Shown: positions 56,826 to 64,000 of the stretch, one piece after another
How positions within the stretch are numbered: the first letter of the stretch is position 1
Layout: each line of letters begins with the position of its first letter
DNA from: AC-32 sp963719275
Lineage (GTDB): Bacteria; Actinomycetota; Thermoleophilia; Gaiellales; Gaiellaceae
DNA length: 64,000 nucleotides
Assembly: GCA_963719275.1 (NCBI GenBank)
Contig: CAVRBT010000010.1
Location: 310,001-374,000, forward strand
Direction of reading: 5' to 3'
Notes under the pieces: model-generated
The model's input: the letters and a program-made list of their open reading frames with translations, nothing else
Database searches by the model: none
What the model was told of the DNA's origin: nothing
Program-made: the position numbers and the translations under genes

Positions 56826-59053
56826 GCGTCACCGCCGGCTGGACGGGGCTGCTCGAAGGCGAGGAGCTCGCGCACGTCGAGCTCGTGCCGGCTCGGGAGG
56901 CGCGCTTCGCGCCCCTGCCGGACGAGTTGCACCCGCGCGTGCGCGAAGCGCTCGCGGCACAGGGGATCCAGTCGCTCTACGGACACCAGGCCGAGGCGTG
57001 GGAGGCCGCCGCACGCGGCGAGCACTTCGTCGTCACCACCGGGACGGCCTCGGGGAAGACGCTGGCGTTCAACCTGCCGGTGCTCGACGCCCTGGCACGC
57101 GAGCCGAAGCGCCGCGCGTTCTACCTCTACCCGACGAAAGCTCTGGCCCAGGACCAGCTGCGGGCCCTCGGCTCCTTCAGGCTCCCGAAGCTCCGCGCCG
57201 CGATCTACGACGGCGACACCGCGGCCGACCGGCGCTGGCAGGTACGCAAGTGGGCGAACCTGATCCTCTCGAACCCGGACATGGTTCACCTCGGCGTGCT
57301 CCCCCACCACGACCGCTGGGGCGACGTGCTCTCGAATCTCGCCTACGTGATCGTGGACGAGGCGCACGTGTACCGCGGCGTCTTTGGCTCGCACGTTGCG
57401 AACGTGCTGCGGCGTCTGCGGCGCCTCGCGCGTGTCTACGGCGCCGATCCGCAGTTCCTGCTCGCTTCGGCGACAATCGCGAACCCCGGCGAGCTCGGCA
57501 CGCGGCTGCTCGGCATCGACATGACGGTGATCGGCGACGACGCGGCGCCGCGGGCCGAGCGGACGGTCGCGCTCTGGAACCCACCGCTCACCGACGAGGA
57601 GCTGGGATTGCGCGCGAGCGCCCTCGGCGAGGCGTCGAAGCTGATGGCCGACCTCGTCGAGCGCGGCTGGCGCACGCTCTGCTTCGCCAAGAGCCGCCGC
57701 GCTGCCGAGCTGATCCACCGCTTCACCGCCGACCGGCTCGGCGACGACTCGCTGCTCTCCCCCTACCGCGCCGGCTACACCCCGGCGCAGCGGCGCGAGA
57801 TCGAGCGGCGCCTACTGGAAGGCGAGCTGCTCGGCGTCAGCGCGACGAACGCGCTCGAGCTCGGGATCGACGTCGGGCTGCTCGACTGCGTGATCTCGGT
57901 CGGCTTTCCCGGAACGGTGGCATCGCTGCGCCAGCAGTGGGGCCGCGCGGGGCGCCGAGGCCACGGCCTCGCCGTGCTCGTCGCCAGCGAAGACGCGCTC
58001 GACCAGTACTTCATGCGCGAGCCCCGCGCGCTACTCGGCCGCCGGGTCGAAGCCGCGATCCTCGACCACGAGAACCCGCGCGTGCTCGACGGCCACGTCC
58101 GAGCGGCGGCGTTCGAGGCACCGCTCGACGACCGCGACCGGGAGGTGCTCGGCGACGCGGCGCTGGAACGCGCGGCCGCCCTCCCGGAGCTCCGCCGCAC
58201 CGACGCGGGCTACGTCTGGGCCGGCCGCGACTATCCCGCCGCACGCGTCTCCCTCCGCTCCACCGGCCCCGAGGCCTTCACCGTCGTCGACGCCACGAGC
58301 GGCGCCGTGCTCGGGATCGTCGAGCAGGAGCGCGCGTTCTCGACGGTGCACGAGGGGGCGATCTACCTGCACCTCGGCGAGAGCTACCGCGTGCGGGCCC
58401 TCGACCTCGAGTCGCGGCACGCCGTCGTCGAATCCTTCCGCGGCGACTATTACACGCAAGCGAAAGTCGAGACGACGACCGCAATTGTCGAGCCGCGCCG
58501 GGTAGAGCGGCGCCTCGGGCTCGACCTCGCATTCGGCGCCGTCGTGGTCACCGACCAGGTCGTCGGGTACCAGAAGAAGTCGATCCAGACGCAGGAGAGC
58601 ATCGAGCTCGTCGCACTCGACCTGCCCGAGACCGAGTTCGAGACCGAGGCGATCTGGTTCCCGCCGGAGCCATGGATGCTGGAGGGGATCGAGCGCGAGC
58701 CGCGCCTGCTCGGGTCGCTGCACGCCGCCGAGCACTCGCTGATCGCGCTGCTGCCGCTGTGGGCGATGTGCGACCGCTGGGACATCGGTGGCCTCTCGAC
58801 GAACCTCCACTTCCAGACCGGCCGGCCGACGATTTTCGTCTACGACGGCCACTCCGGCGGCGTCGGGATCACCGAGCGCGGCTTCGAGGTCTTCGAGGGC
58901 TGGGCCGGCGACACGGTGAGGCTGCTGCGCGGCTGCCCGTGCGACCACGGCTGCCCGTCGTGCGTCCAGAGCCCGAAGTGCGGGAACCTGAACGAGCCGC
59001 TCGACAAGGCGGGCGCGCTCCGGCTCCTGGAGCGGATGCTCTCGGCCGCCTAG
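56822..59053 (+). CDS. DEAH helicase with DUF1998, MrfA/Hrq1-like
   Basis: A 743-residue SF2 helicase. VTTGTASGKTLAF is Walker A, VIVDEAHVYRGVFG the DEAH box, LLASATIANP motif III, and SLRQQWGRAGRRG motif VI. A C-terminal MZB/DUF1998 region ends with four clustered cysteines in CPCDHGCPSCVQSPKC, the zinc site of MrfA. MrfA, first defined in Bacillus subtilis, and fungal Hrq1 unwind damaged or crosslinked DNA. The usual partner nuclease MrfB is not adjacent. GTG 56822 is coupled to the methyltransferase. Confidence 0.93.
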   Translation: MSVTAGWTGLLEGEELAHVELVPAREARFAPLPDELHPRVREALAAQGIQSLYGHQAEAWEAAARGEHFVVTTGTASGKTLAFNLPVLDALAREPKRRAFYLYPTKALAQDQLRALGSFRLPKLRAAIYDGDTAADRRWQVRKWANLILSNPDMVHLGVLPHHDRWGDVLSNLAYVIVDEAHVYRGVFGSHVANVLRRLRRLARVYGADPQFLLASATIANPGELGTRLLGIDMTVIGDDAAPRAERTVALWNPPLTDEELGLRASALGEASKLMADLVERGWRTLCFAKSRRAAELIHRFTADRLGDDSLLSPYRAGYTPAQRREIERRLLEGELLGVSATNALELGIDVGLLDCVISVGFPGTVASLRQQWGRAGRRGHGLAVLVASEDALDQYFMREPRALLGRRVEAAILDHENPRVLDGHVRAAAFEAPLDDRDREVLGDAALERAAALPELRRTDAGYVWAGRDYPAARVSLRSTGPEAFTVVDATSGAVLGIVEQERAFSTVHEGAIYLHLGESYRVRALDLESRHAVVESFRGDYYTQAKVETTTAIVEPRRVERRLGLDLAFGAVVVTDQVVGYQKKSIQTQESIELVALDLPETEFETEAIWFPPEPWMLEGIEREPRLLGSLHAAEHSLIALLPLWAMCDRWDIGGLSTNLHFQTGRPTIFVYDGHSGGVGITERGFEVFEGWAGDTVRLLRGCPCDHGCPSCVQSPKCGNLNEPLDKAGALRLLERMLSAA

Positions 59054-59117
59054 GGGCGGTGTCGATTCCGGGCTAGGCCGTTCGTCGTACCCTCGTAAGC
59101 GACCGAAGGAGGACACC

Positions 59118-59456
59118 GTGCAGTACGCACTCTTGATCTACGGCTCCGGCGAAGGCTGGGAGCAGTTGAGCGAGGACGAGCGGCAGGCGCAGATGCAGGA
59201 GTACATGACGCTGAGCCAGCGCCCGGAGACGCAGGGCGGAGCCGATCTCGGCGACCTTTCCAGCGCCACGACCGTCCGCGTGGACAACGGCGATGCACTC
59301 ACGACCGACGGCCCGTTTGCGGAGACGAAGGAGTACCTCGGCGGCTTCTATCTCGTCGAGTGCGCGAACCTCGACGACGCGATCGCCTTCGCGGCCAAGA
59401 TTCCCGCGGCCCGGAACGGCGGCGCAATCGAGGTGCGGCCGGTGGTGGAGCACTGA
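59118..59456 (+). CDS. YCII/DGPF-domain protein, ECF42 partner
   Basis: A 112-residue YCII-related protein. It starts MQYALLIYGSGEGWEQLSEDERQAQMQEYM and contains the namesake TTDGPFAETKEYLGGFYLVEC. DGPF proteins are encoded beside ECF42 sigma factors in many actinobacteria; their biochemical role is not settled. AAGGAGGA precedes the start. Its stop lies inside the CTGA that begins the sigma-factor reading frame, so the two are translated together. Confidence 0.92.
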   Translation: MQYALLIYGSGEGWEQLSEDERQAQMQEYMTLSQRPETQGGADLGDLSSATTVRVDNGDALTTDGPFAETKEYLGGFYLVECANLDDAIAFAAKIPAARNGGAIEVRPVVEH

Positions 59457-60643
59457 ACGAGCTCGAGAGCGTCTTCCGCACCGAGTGGGGGCGCGTTCTC
59501 GCGAGCCTGATCGGCGTCCTCGGCGATTTCGACCTCGCCGAGGACGCCCTCCAGGACGCCGCCACGATCGCGCTCGAGCGCTGGCCGAGTGCAGGCGTCC
59601 CCGAGCGCCCCGGCGCGTGGCTGCTGACCACCGCCCGGAACCGCGCGATCGATCGCATCCGCCGCGATCGCACCCTTGCGCGCAAGACCGAGCTGCTAGC
59701 GAGACTCGAGGTCGTCCAACCTGACGTGGATCCTGGAAGCCGTAGGCTGGACGAACGACTGAGCCTCATCTTCGCCTGCTGCCACCCGGCGCTCGCAACC
59801 GAGGCGCAGGTTGCGCTCACGCTGCGGACGCTCGGCGGCCTCACCACCGAGGAGATCGCGCGAGCATTCCTCGTCCCTGAGCCGACGATGGCGCAACGAC
59901 TCGTGCGGGCGAAGCGGAAGATCCGGACAGCCGCGATCCCGTTCCGCGTGCCGCCCGACCACCTGCTGCCGGAGCGGCTGCGCTCGGTGCTCGCCGTCGT
60001 CTACCTGATCTTCAACGAGGGTTATGGCCCGCCGCCGCGCGCGGAGCTCTGCGACGAGGCGGTCCGGCTTGCGAAGGTCCTCGCGGTGCTGATGCCCGAC
60101 GAGCCCGAGGTGCTCGGGCTGCTGGCGCTGATGCTGCTGCACGATGCGCGACGTGAGGCCCGCCTCGACGAGGCCGGCGAGCTCGTGCTCCTCGACGACC
60201 AGGACCGATCGCTCTGGGACGAGGCGCGGGCCGAAGAGGGCCGACGCGTGCTCGACCGAGCGGTGCCGTTGCGCCAGCCGGGGCCGTACCAGCTGCAGGC
60301 GGCGGTCGCGTCGCTGCACCTCGAGCCAGGGACCGACTGGGCGCAGATCGCGGCGCTGTATGAACGGCTCTTGTGCTTCATGCCCTCGCCGGTGGTTGAG
60401 CTGAATCGGGCCGTCGCCGTGGCGATGGCCGAGGGGCCGCAGGAGGGGCTCGAGCTGATCGACCGGATCGGCGGCCTCGAGGAGTACCGGCACCTCCACT
60501 CCGCGCGGGCCGACCTGCTGTGGCGGCTTGGGCGAGGCGAAGAGGCTGCGGAGGAGTACCGGCGGGCGCTCGAGCTTGCCTCGCAGCCGGCCGAGTGCGC
60601 GTTCCTGGAGCGGCGGCTCGCAGAAGTACGATCCTCCTCGTGA
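59453..60643 (+). CDS. ECF42-group RNA polymerase sigma factor, CTG start likely
   Basis: About 396 residues. ELESVFRTEWGRVLASLIGVLGDFDLAEDALQDA is sigma region 2 and TLGGLTTEEIARAFLVPEPTMAQRLVRAKRKI region 4. A C-terminal DUF6596 domain of about 200 residues (LRSVLAVVYLIFNEGYGP, then a TPR-like tail) is typical of ECF42, which has no anti-sigma factor and relies on this extension. Homologues begin with (M)xELExVFR, exactly after CTG 59453; the nearest canonical start is 31 codons upstream inside the DGPF gene. Confidence 0.92.
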   Translation: MNELESVFRTEWGRVLASLIGVLGDFDLAEDALQDAATIALERWPSAGVPERPGAWLLTTARNRAIDRIRRDRTLARKTELLARLEVVQPDVDPGSRRLDERLSLIFACCHPALATEAQVALTLRTLGGLTTEEIARAFLVPEPTMAQRLVRAKRKIRTAAIPFRVPPDHLLPERLRSVLAVVYLIFNEGYGPPPRAELCDEAVRLAKVLAVLMPDEPEVLGLLALMLLHDARREARLDEAGELVLLDDQDRSLWDEARAEEGRRVLDRAVPLRQPGPYQLQAAVASLHLEPGTDWAQIAALYERLLCFMPSPVVELNRAVAVAMAEGPQEGLELIDRIGGLEEYRHLHSARADLLWRLGRGEEAAEEYRRALELASQPAECAFLERRLAEVRSSS

Positions 60644-61503
60644 AGCTCGAGCCGAAGCTCTACGGCTGCCAGTCCATGACCGGCGAGTTGCGCCGTGTGC
60701 TCGTCCGGGCCCCGCGGGAAGAGGATCAACACGGCTGGGGCGCGTGCGGCTGGCGGGAGGAGCCCGACGTCCGCCGGATAGCGGGGGAGCACGAGGCCTT
60801 CTCCGCGCTGCTCGCCGACGCCGGCGCCGACGTCGTGCTCGCTGAATCCGACACCGGCGGCAACCCCGACGCCCTCTACACCTACGACCCGGCGCTCGTC
60901 ACCGACGAGGGCGCCCTTCTGCTGCATCCGGGCAAGAGGATCCGACGCGGCGAAGTCGACGCGATGGCCGAGGACTTCGAGCGCGCGGGTGTGCCGGTCG
61001 CGGGCCGGCTGCACGACCCCGAGTGCGCCGAAGGAGGCGACTGCTGCTGGCTCGACGAGCGCACGCTGCTCGTCGGCTGTGGCTACCGAACGAACGACGC
61101 CGGCATCGAGCGCCTGCGCGAGCTGCTATCGAACGTCGACGTGATCGCTTACGACCTCCCCCACTGGCGCGGCCGCCGCGAGGTGATGCACCTGATGTCG
61201 CTGATCAGCCCGCTCGCGCCCGACCTCGCGGTCGTCTACGCACCGCTGCTGCCGACTCGGCTGGCGCAGCTGCTGGAGGAGCGCGAGGTCGAGATGGTCG
61301 AGGTCCCGGACGAGGAGTTCGAGAGCTTGGGCTCGAACGTGCTCGCCCTCGCGCCCCGGGTGGCACTGGCGGTCGAAGGGAATCCCCGCACCCGCAAGCG
61401 GATGGAGCGAGCCGGAGTCGAGGTCCTGATCTATTACGGAGCGGAACTCTCGAAGGGCGACGGCGGCCCAACGTGCCTGACGCGGCCGCTGCTCCGAGCC
61501 TGA
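60640..61503 (+). CDS. DDAH/amidinotransferase-family enzyme
   Basis: A 287-residue guanidino-group-modifying protein, near dimethylarginine dimethylaminohydrolases. TGELRRVLVRAPREEDQHGWG, a Glu/Asp cluster in NPDALYTYDPALVTDEGALLLHPGKRIRRGE, and the C-terminal catalytic Cys in GDGGPTCLTRPLLR are family traits. The substrate may be methylated arginine or another guanidine. GTG 60640 overlaps the sigma-factor stop. Being in the ECF42 unit, it could be part of that regulon; that is inference. Confidence 0.85.
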   Translation: MKLEPKLYGCQSMTGELRRVLVRAPREEDQHGWGACGWREEPDVRRIAGEHEAFSALLADAGADVVLAESDTGGNPDALYTYDPALVTDEGALLLHPGKRIRRGEVDAMAEDFERAGVPVAGRLHDPECAEGGDCCWLDERTLLVGCGYRTNDAGIERLRELLSNVDVIAYDLPHWRGRREVMHLMSLISPLAPDLAVVYAPLLPTRLAQLLEEREVEMVEVPDEEFESLGSNVLALAPRVALAVEGNPRTRKRMERAGVEVLIYYGAELSKGDGGPTCLTRPLLRA

Positions 61504-61526
61504 CCAAGTAACAGACTGTTACTTGG
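61504..61526. repeat. Perfect palindrome between convergent genes
   Basis: CCAAGTAACAG and CTGTTACTTGG flank a single A, an 11-bp perfect inverted repeat. It overlaps the final Lys codon and TAA of the TIGR00725 gene and abuts the DDAH-like stop, so it can act as a two-way terminator. A near-identical copy lies in frame within rfbD at 34263-34284. Confidence 0.75.
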
Positions 61527-61974
61527 ACGCAGGGAGTGACGAGAGCGCGCGCTCGACCGCTTCCTCCGGCGAGGATGCTCGCGGCACGCCGTCGAGCTCC
61601 CAGCCCGGCTCCAGGATCACGACCGGGCGGCCGAGGACGTGCGCGAATCCGATCTCCGCCAGCGTCCCCCACTGCCCGCCGACCGCGATCACGGCGTCGC
61701 CGGAGGCAACCACCGCCAGGTTCCGCGCGTGGCCGACGCCTGTCACGACGACGTAGTCGATCCACTCGTTCGCCGCGTGCCGCTTCTCGCCGGGAAGGAC
61801 GCCGACCGTCGTCCCGCCGGCCGACTTGGCGCCTCGCGCGGCCGCCGCCATGACCGACCCGAGACCGCCCGTGACGACGGTGACCCCGCGCGCACCGAGC
61901 AGGCGCCCCACCTGCTCGGCGCGCGCCTCGTGCTCGGCGCCGCTCCCGATGACCGCGACCTGCACCCGGGCCAT
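61519..61974 (-). CDS. TIGR00725/LOG-related Rossmann protein
   Basis: A 151-residue SLOG-superfamily protein. VAVIGSG...LGARGVTVVTGGLGSVMAAAARGAKSAGGTTVGVLPG and VVASGDAVIAVGGQWGTLAEIGFA match TIGR00725, with a GGxGT-like motif related to lysine-decarboxylase-like LOG enzymes (cytokinin riboside phosphoribohydrolases). The usual PGGxGTxxE is changed to VGGQWGTLAE. Function uncertain; nucleotide binding is likely. The last codon and stop are part of the palindrome. Divergent from NDH-2 by 17 bp. Confidence 0.85.
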   Translation of the reverse strand: MARVQVAVIGSGAEHEARAEQVGRLLGARGVTVVTGGLGSVMAAAARGAKSAGGTTVGVLPGEKRHAANEWIDYVVVTGVGHARNLAVVASGDAVIAVGGQWGTLAEIGFAHVLGRPVVILEPGWELDGVPRASSPEEAVERALSSLPASK

Positions 61975-61991
61975 GTGGCGATAGTAGAGCC

Positions 61992-63251
61992 GTGAGCGAC
62001 CGGGAAGCGCGAGGCGGGACCGTGATCGTCGGCGGAGGGTACGCCGGCAGCTACGTCGCGCGCTGCCTCGGCAAGCGCGGGGCCACCATCGTCAGCCCGC
62101 AGAACTCGATGCTGTTCACGCCGCTCCTTCCCGAGGCCGCCTCGGGAACGCTCGAGCCCCGACATGTAGTCGTCCCACTGCGGGTGATGTGCGCTCATGC
62201 CGACCTCGTCCTCGGGCGGGCGACCAAGCTCGACTTCGCGCGCGGCCGCGTGCAGGTCGAGACCCTCGAGGGACAGCTGAACATCGGCTACCGCGACCTT
62301 GTCGTCGCGGTCGGCTCGATCTCACGCGCGCTCCCGATACCCGGGCTCGCCGACCATGCGCTCGGCTTCAAGGACCTCGCAGACGCGATCCACCTGCGCA
62401 ACCACGTACTGCAGCGGCTCGAGGCCGCCGACGTCGCCGCCAACGAGACACACCGGCAGCGCGAGCTGACCTTCCTGTTCGTGGGGGCCGGCTACGCGGG
62501 AGTCGAGGCGCTGGCCGAGCTCGCCGACCTCGTCCGCGACGCGATCCGCTTCTACCCCGGGCTGCGCCAAGCCCCTCAACGCTGGATCCTCGCCGACGCC
62601 GCGCCGAAGATCCTTCCAGAGATCCCGACGCGCCTCGGCGAGTACGCGGCCAAGCAGCTGGTAAAGCGCGGCGTCGAGATTCACGTCAACACGACCCTGG
62701 AGTCCGTCGAGCCCGGCGCGGCAACGCTCTCGGACGGCGACCGCATCCTCACGCACACCGTCGTCTGGACGGCCGGAGTGAAGGCGAGCCCCGTGCTCTC
62801 GCGGTTCGGCCTGCCGCTCGACGAGCGCGGCCGCGTGAAGGTCGACGAGCTGCTGCGCGTCGAGGGCCACGAGCACGTCTGGGCGCTCGGAGACGACGCT
62901 GCCGTGCCGAACGCGGCCACGCCGGGCGAGGTCGACCCGCCGACCTCGCAGCACGCTCTGCGCCAGGCCCGGCGGCTGGCGAAGAACCTCGCGGGCGACC
63001 GCACGCTCTACCACTACCGGATGCTCGGGCAAGTGGCGACCCTCGGCCGCTACAAGGGAATCGCCGACGTCCTCGGCCTGCGCTTCACCGGCTTCTTCGG
63101 CTGGTTCATCACGCGCACGTACCACCTCTACCAGTTGCCCCTGTTCTCGCGGAAGCTGCGCGTCGTCGCCGACTGGACGACCTCGCTCTTCTTCCGGCGC
63201 GACATCGCCGAGCTCTCGATGCTCGGCCATCCCCAGCGCCTCGATGCGTGA
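61992..63251 (+). CDS. Type II NADH dehydrogenase-like flavoprotein
   Basis: A 419-residue NAD(P)/FAD-dependent oxidoreductase. FAD motif VIVGGGYAGSYVARCL is at the N-terminus; the second Rossmann motif is FLFVGAGYAGVEALAELADL; HTVVWTAGVKASPVL and VWALGDDAAVP complete the family pattern of NDH-2. The C-terminal hydrophobic helices (FTGFFGWFITRTYHLYQLPL) are the membrane-association region. NDH-2 passes electrons from NADH to quinone without pumping. GTG 61992 leaves 17 bp to the divergent gene. Confidence 0.9.
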   Translation: MSDREARGGTVIVGGGYAGSYVARCLGKRGATIVSPQNSMLFTPLLPEAASGTLEPRHVVVPLRVMCAHADLVLGRATKLDFARGRVQVETLEGQLNIGYRDLVVAVGSISRALPIPGLADHALGFKDLADAIHLRNHVLQRLEAADVAANETHRQRELTFLFVGAGYAGVEALAELADLVRDAIRFYPGLRQAPQRWILADAAPKILPEIPTRLGEYAAKQLVKRGVEIHVNTTLESVEPGAATLSDGDRILTHTVVWTAGVKASPVLSRFGLPLDERGRVKVDELLRVEGHEHVWALGDDAAVPNAATPGEVDPPTSQHALRQARRLAKNLAGDRTLYHYRMLGQVATLGRYKGIADVLGLRFTGFFGWFITRTYHLYQLPLFSRKLRVVADWTTSLFFRRDIAELSMLGHPQRLDA

Positions 63252-63990
63252 CGAGCTGGCCCGCGCGTACGCCTTCCTCGCCCGCGGCGACATGGCCGGC
63301 ACATGCGCGGAGGAGACGCCGTCCGGTCACGCCGTCTTCACGGACGAGCTGCCTCGCCGCCTTGATGGGAACTACCTCTGGGTCGACCGTCCCGCCGAGC
63401 CCGAGGAGCTCGTCGCCGAGGCCGAGCAGCACGGGCGGCGGCTCATCTTCGTCCCCGAGCCGGAGCTCGGCGACCGCCTCGCACCGTGGTTCGAGCGCGA
63501 AGGCTGGCGCGTCGACCGCCACGTCGTCATGGTGCAGCTGCGGAAGCCGAACCGCGCAGCCGATCTGAGCGTCGTCCAGGAGCTACGCGAGGAGGATCTC
63601 CGCGCTGCGCGAAAGCAGGTGCTGAGCGGCCAGCCCTGGGCAACCGAGGAGGTGCTCGACCACATCTTCGCCGCCAAGCGCGTGATCGGCGAGCGCGTGC
63701 GCGCGCGGTTCTTCGGGGCCGTCGTCGACGGGGAGGTCGTGAGCTACTCCGACCTCTACCAGGACGGCGCGGACGCACAGATCGAGGACGTCGGCACGCT
63801 TCCCGAGCAGCGCGATCGCGGCTACGCGAGCGCGGTTGTGCTCGCCGCAATCGAGGCCGCACGGCGCGACGGCGCCGAGTTCATCTGCCTCGTCGCGGAC
63901 GCGAACGACTGGCCCAAGGAGCTTTACCGGCGGCTCGGATTCGACACCGTCGGCCGCTACACGAAGTTCTTCGTGCCGGGGAGCATGTGA
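63244..63990 (+). CDS. GNAT N-acetyltransferase, two-part
   Basis: A 248-residue protein. The C-terminal GNAT domain (about 120-245) shows IEDVGTLPEQRDRGYASAVVLAAIEAARRDGAEFICLVADANDWPKELYRRLGFDTVGRY, with the acetyl-CoA loop RDRGYA. The first 110 residues (ELARAYAFLARGDMAG... NYLWVDRP) look like a divergent GNAT-like partner. Substrate unknown. The ATG is 8 bp inside the NDH-2 gene. Confidence 0.88.
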   Translation: MRDELARAYAFLARGDMAGTCAEETPSGHAVFTDELPRRLDGNYLWVDRPAEPEELVAEAEQHGRRLIFVPEPELGDRLAPWFEREGWRVDRHVVMVQLRKPNRAADLSVVQELREEDLRAARKQVLSGQPWATEEVLDHIFAAKRVIGERVRARFFGAVVDGEVVSYSDLYQDGADAQIEDVGTLPEQRDRGYASAVVLAAIEAARRDGAEFICLVADANDWPKELYRRLGFDTVGRYTKFFVPGSM

Positions 63991-64000
63991 GCGCACTCTC
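63987..64000 (+). CDS. Possible next gene, only its start visible
   Basis: GTG 63987 overlaps the acetyltransferase stop as GTGA, the coupling pattern used throughout this window, and reads GTG AGC GCA CTC to the edge. Four codons are too few to identify it. Confidence 0.3.

Overview
This high-GC window reads as chromosomal DNA from a Gram-positive actinobacterium, most likely class Thermoleophilia (Gaiellales or Solirubrobacterales). That placement is an inference. It rests on base composition, many GTG starts, dense 4-bp gene overlaps, a DUF6458 membrane protein, a Tat pathway with a single TatA, a caa3-type oxidase and an ECF42/DGPF sigma pair. I see no prophage, CRISPR array, integrase or plasmid gene.

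Layout. 1-2.8 kb holds a cut-off secreted protein, a divergent NAD(P)-binding protein, a candidate structured RNA with a terminator, an O-methyltransferase and DNA-3-methyladenine glycosylase I. 2.8-11.5 kb carries iron-sulfur assembly genes in two minus-strand blocks: Rieske-sufU-sufS, and sufC-sufB-(two VOC genes)-sufD. They are separated by a plus-strand lipoprotein that joins a cytochrome c domain to a long cysteine-paired repeat, plus a methyltransferase. 11.5-16.4 kb has an SDR, tatA-tatC-adenosine deaminase, a TPR membrane protein, a STAS protein and a diheme cytochrome lipoprotein. 16.4-21.8 kb is a caa3 oxidase operon, ctaC-ctaD-ctaE, interleaved with two proteins carrying three UspA-like domains. 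21.8-23.7 kb has DUF6458, a histidine kinase, a cupin and tRNA-Lys(CTT).

23.8-27.9 kb is a sugar-nucleotide operon (WecB-like epimerase, UDP-sugar dehydrogenase, Gfo/Idh/MocA oxidoreductase, left-handed beta-helix acyltransferase). 27.8-32.4 kb has a secreted subtilase and a SpoIID-like protein, divergent from a membrane Ser/Thr kinase. 32.4-35.6 kb makes dTDP-rhamnose (rfbB facing rfbA-rfbC-rfbD). 35.6-38.5 kb has repeat debris and an MMPL transporter. 38.6-43.6 kb has Hsp20, Lon, a YtxH-like protein and an M23 peptidase. 43.6-51.5 kb mixes a split TauE/SafE-like transporter, trehalose phosphatase, EamA, NUDIX, HAD, a PLP decarboxylase, PolX, a polyprenol-phosphate glycosyltransferase and thioredoxin. 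51.5-55.8 kb is a TPP-riboswitch thiamine operon, thiD-thiM-thiE-thiL plus an orphan ABC permease. 55.8-64 kb has an NTF2-like protein, a methyltransferase, an MrfA-like helicase, the DGPF/ECF42 pair, a DDAH-like enzyme, a TIGR00725 protein, NDH-2 and a GNAT acetyltransferase.

The least ordinary signals are: the cytochrome c/cysteine-pair lipoprotein; the candidate structured RNA near 1.3 kb; three CTGA gene junctions that imply CTG start codons; several families of dispersed hairpins, two of whose copies lie in frame inside sufD and rfbD; and UspA-like domains wired into the oxidase operon.
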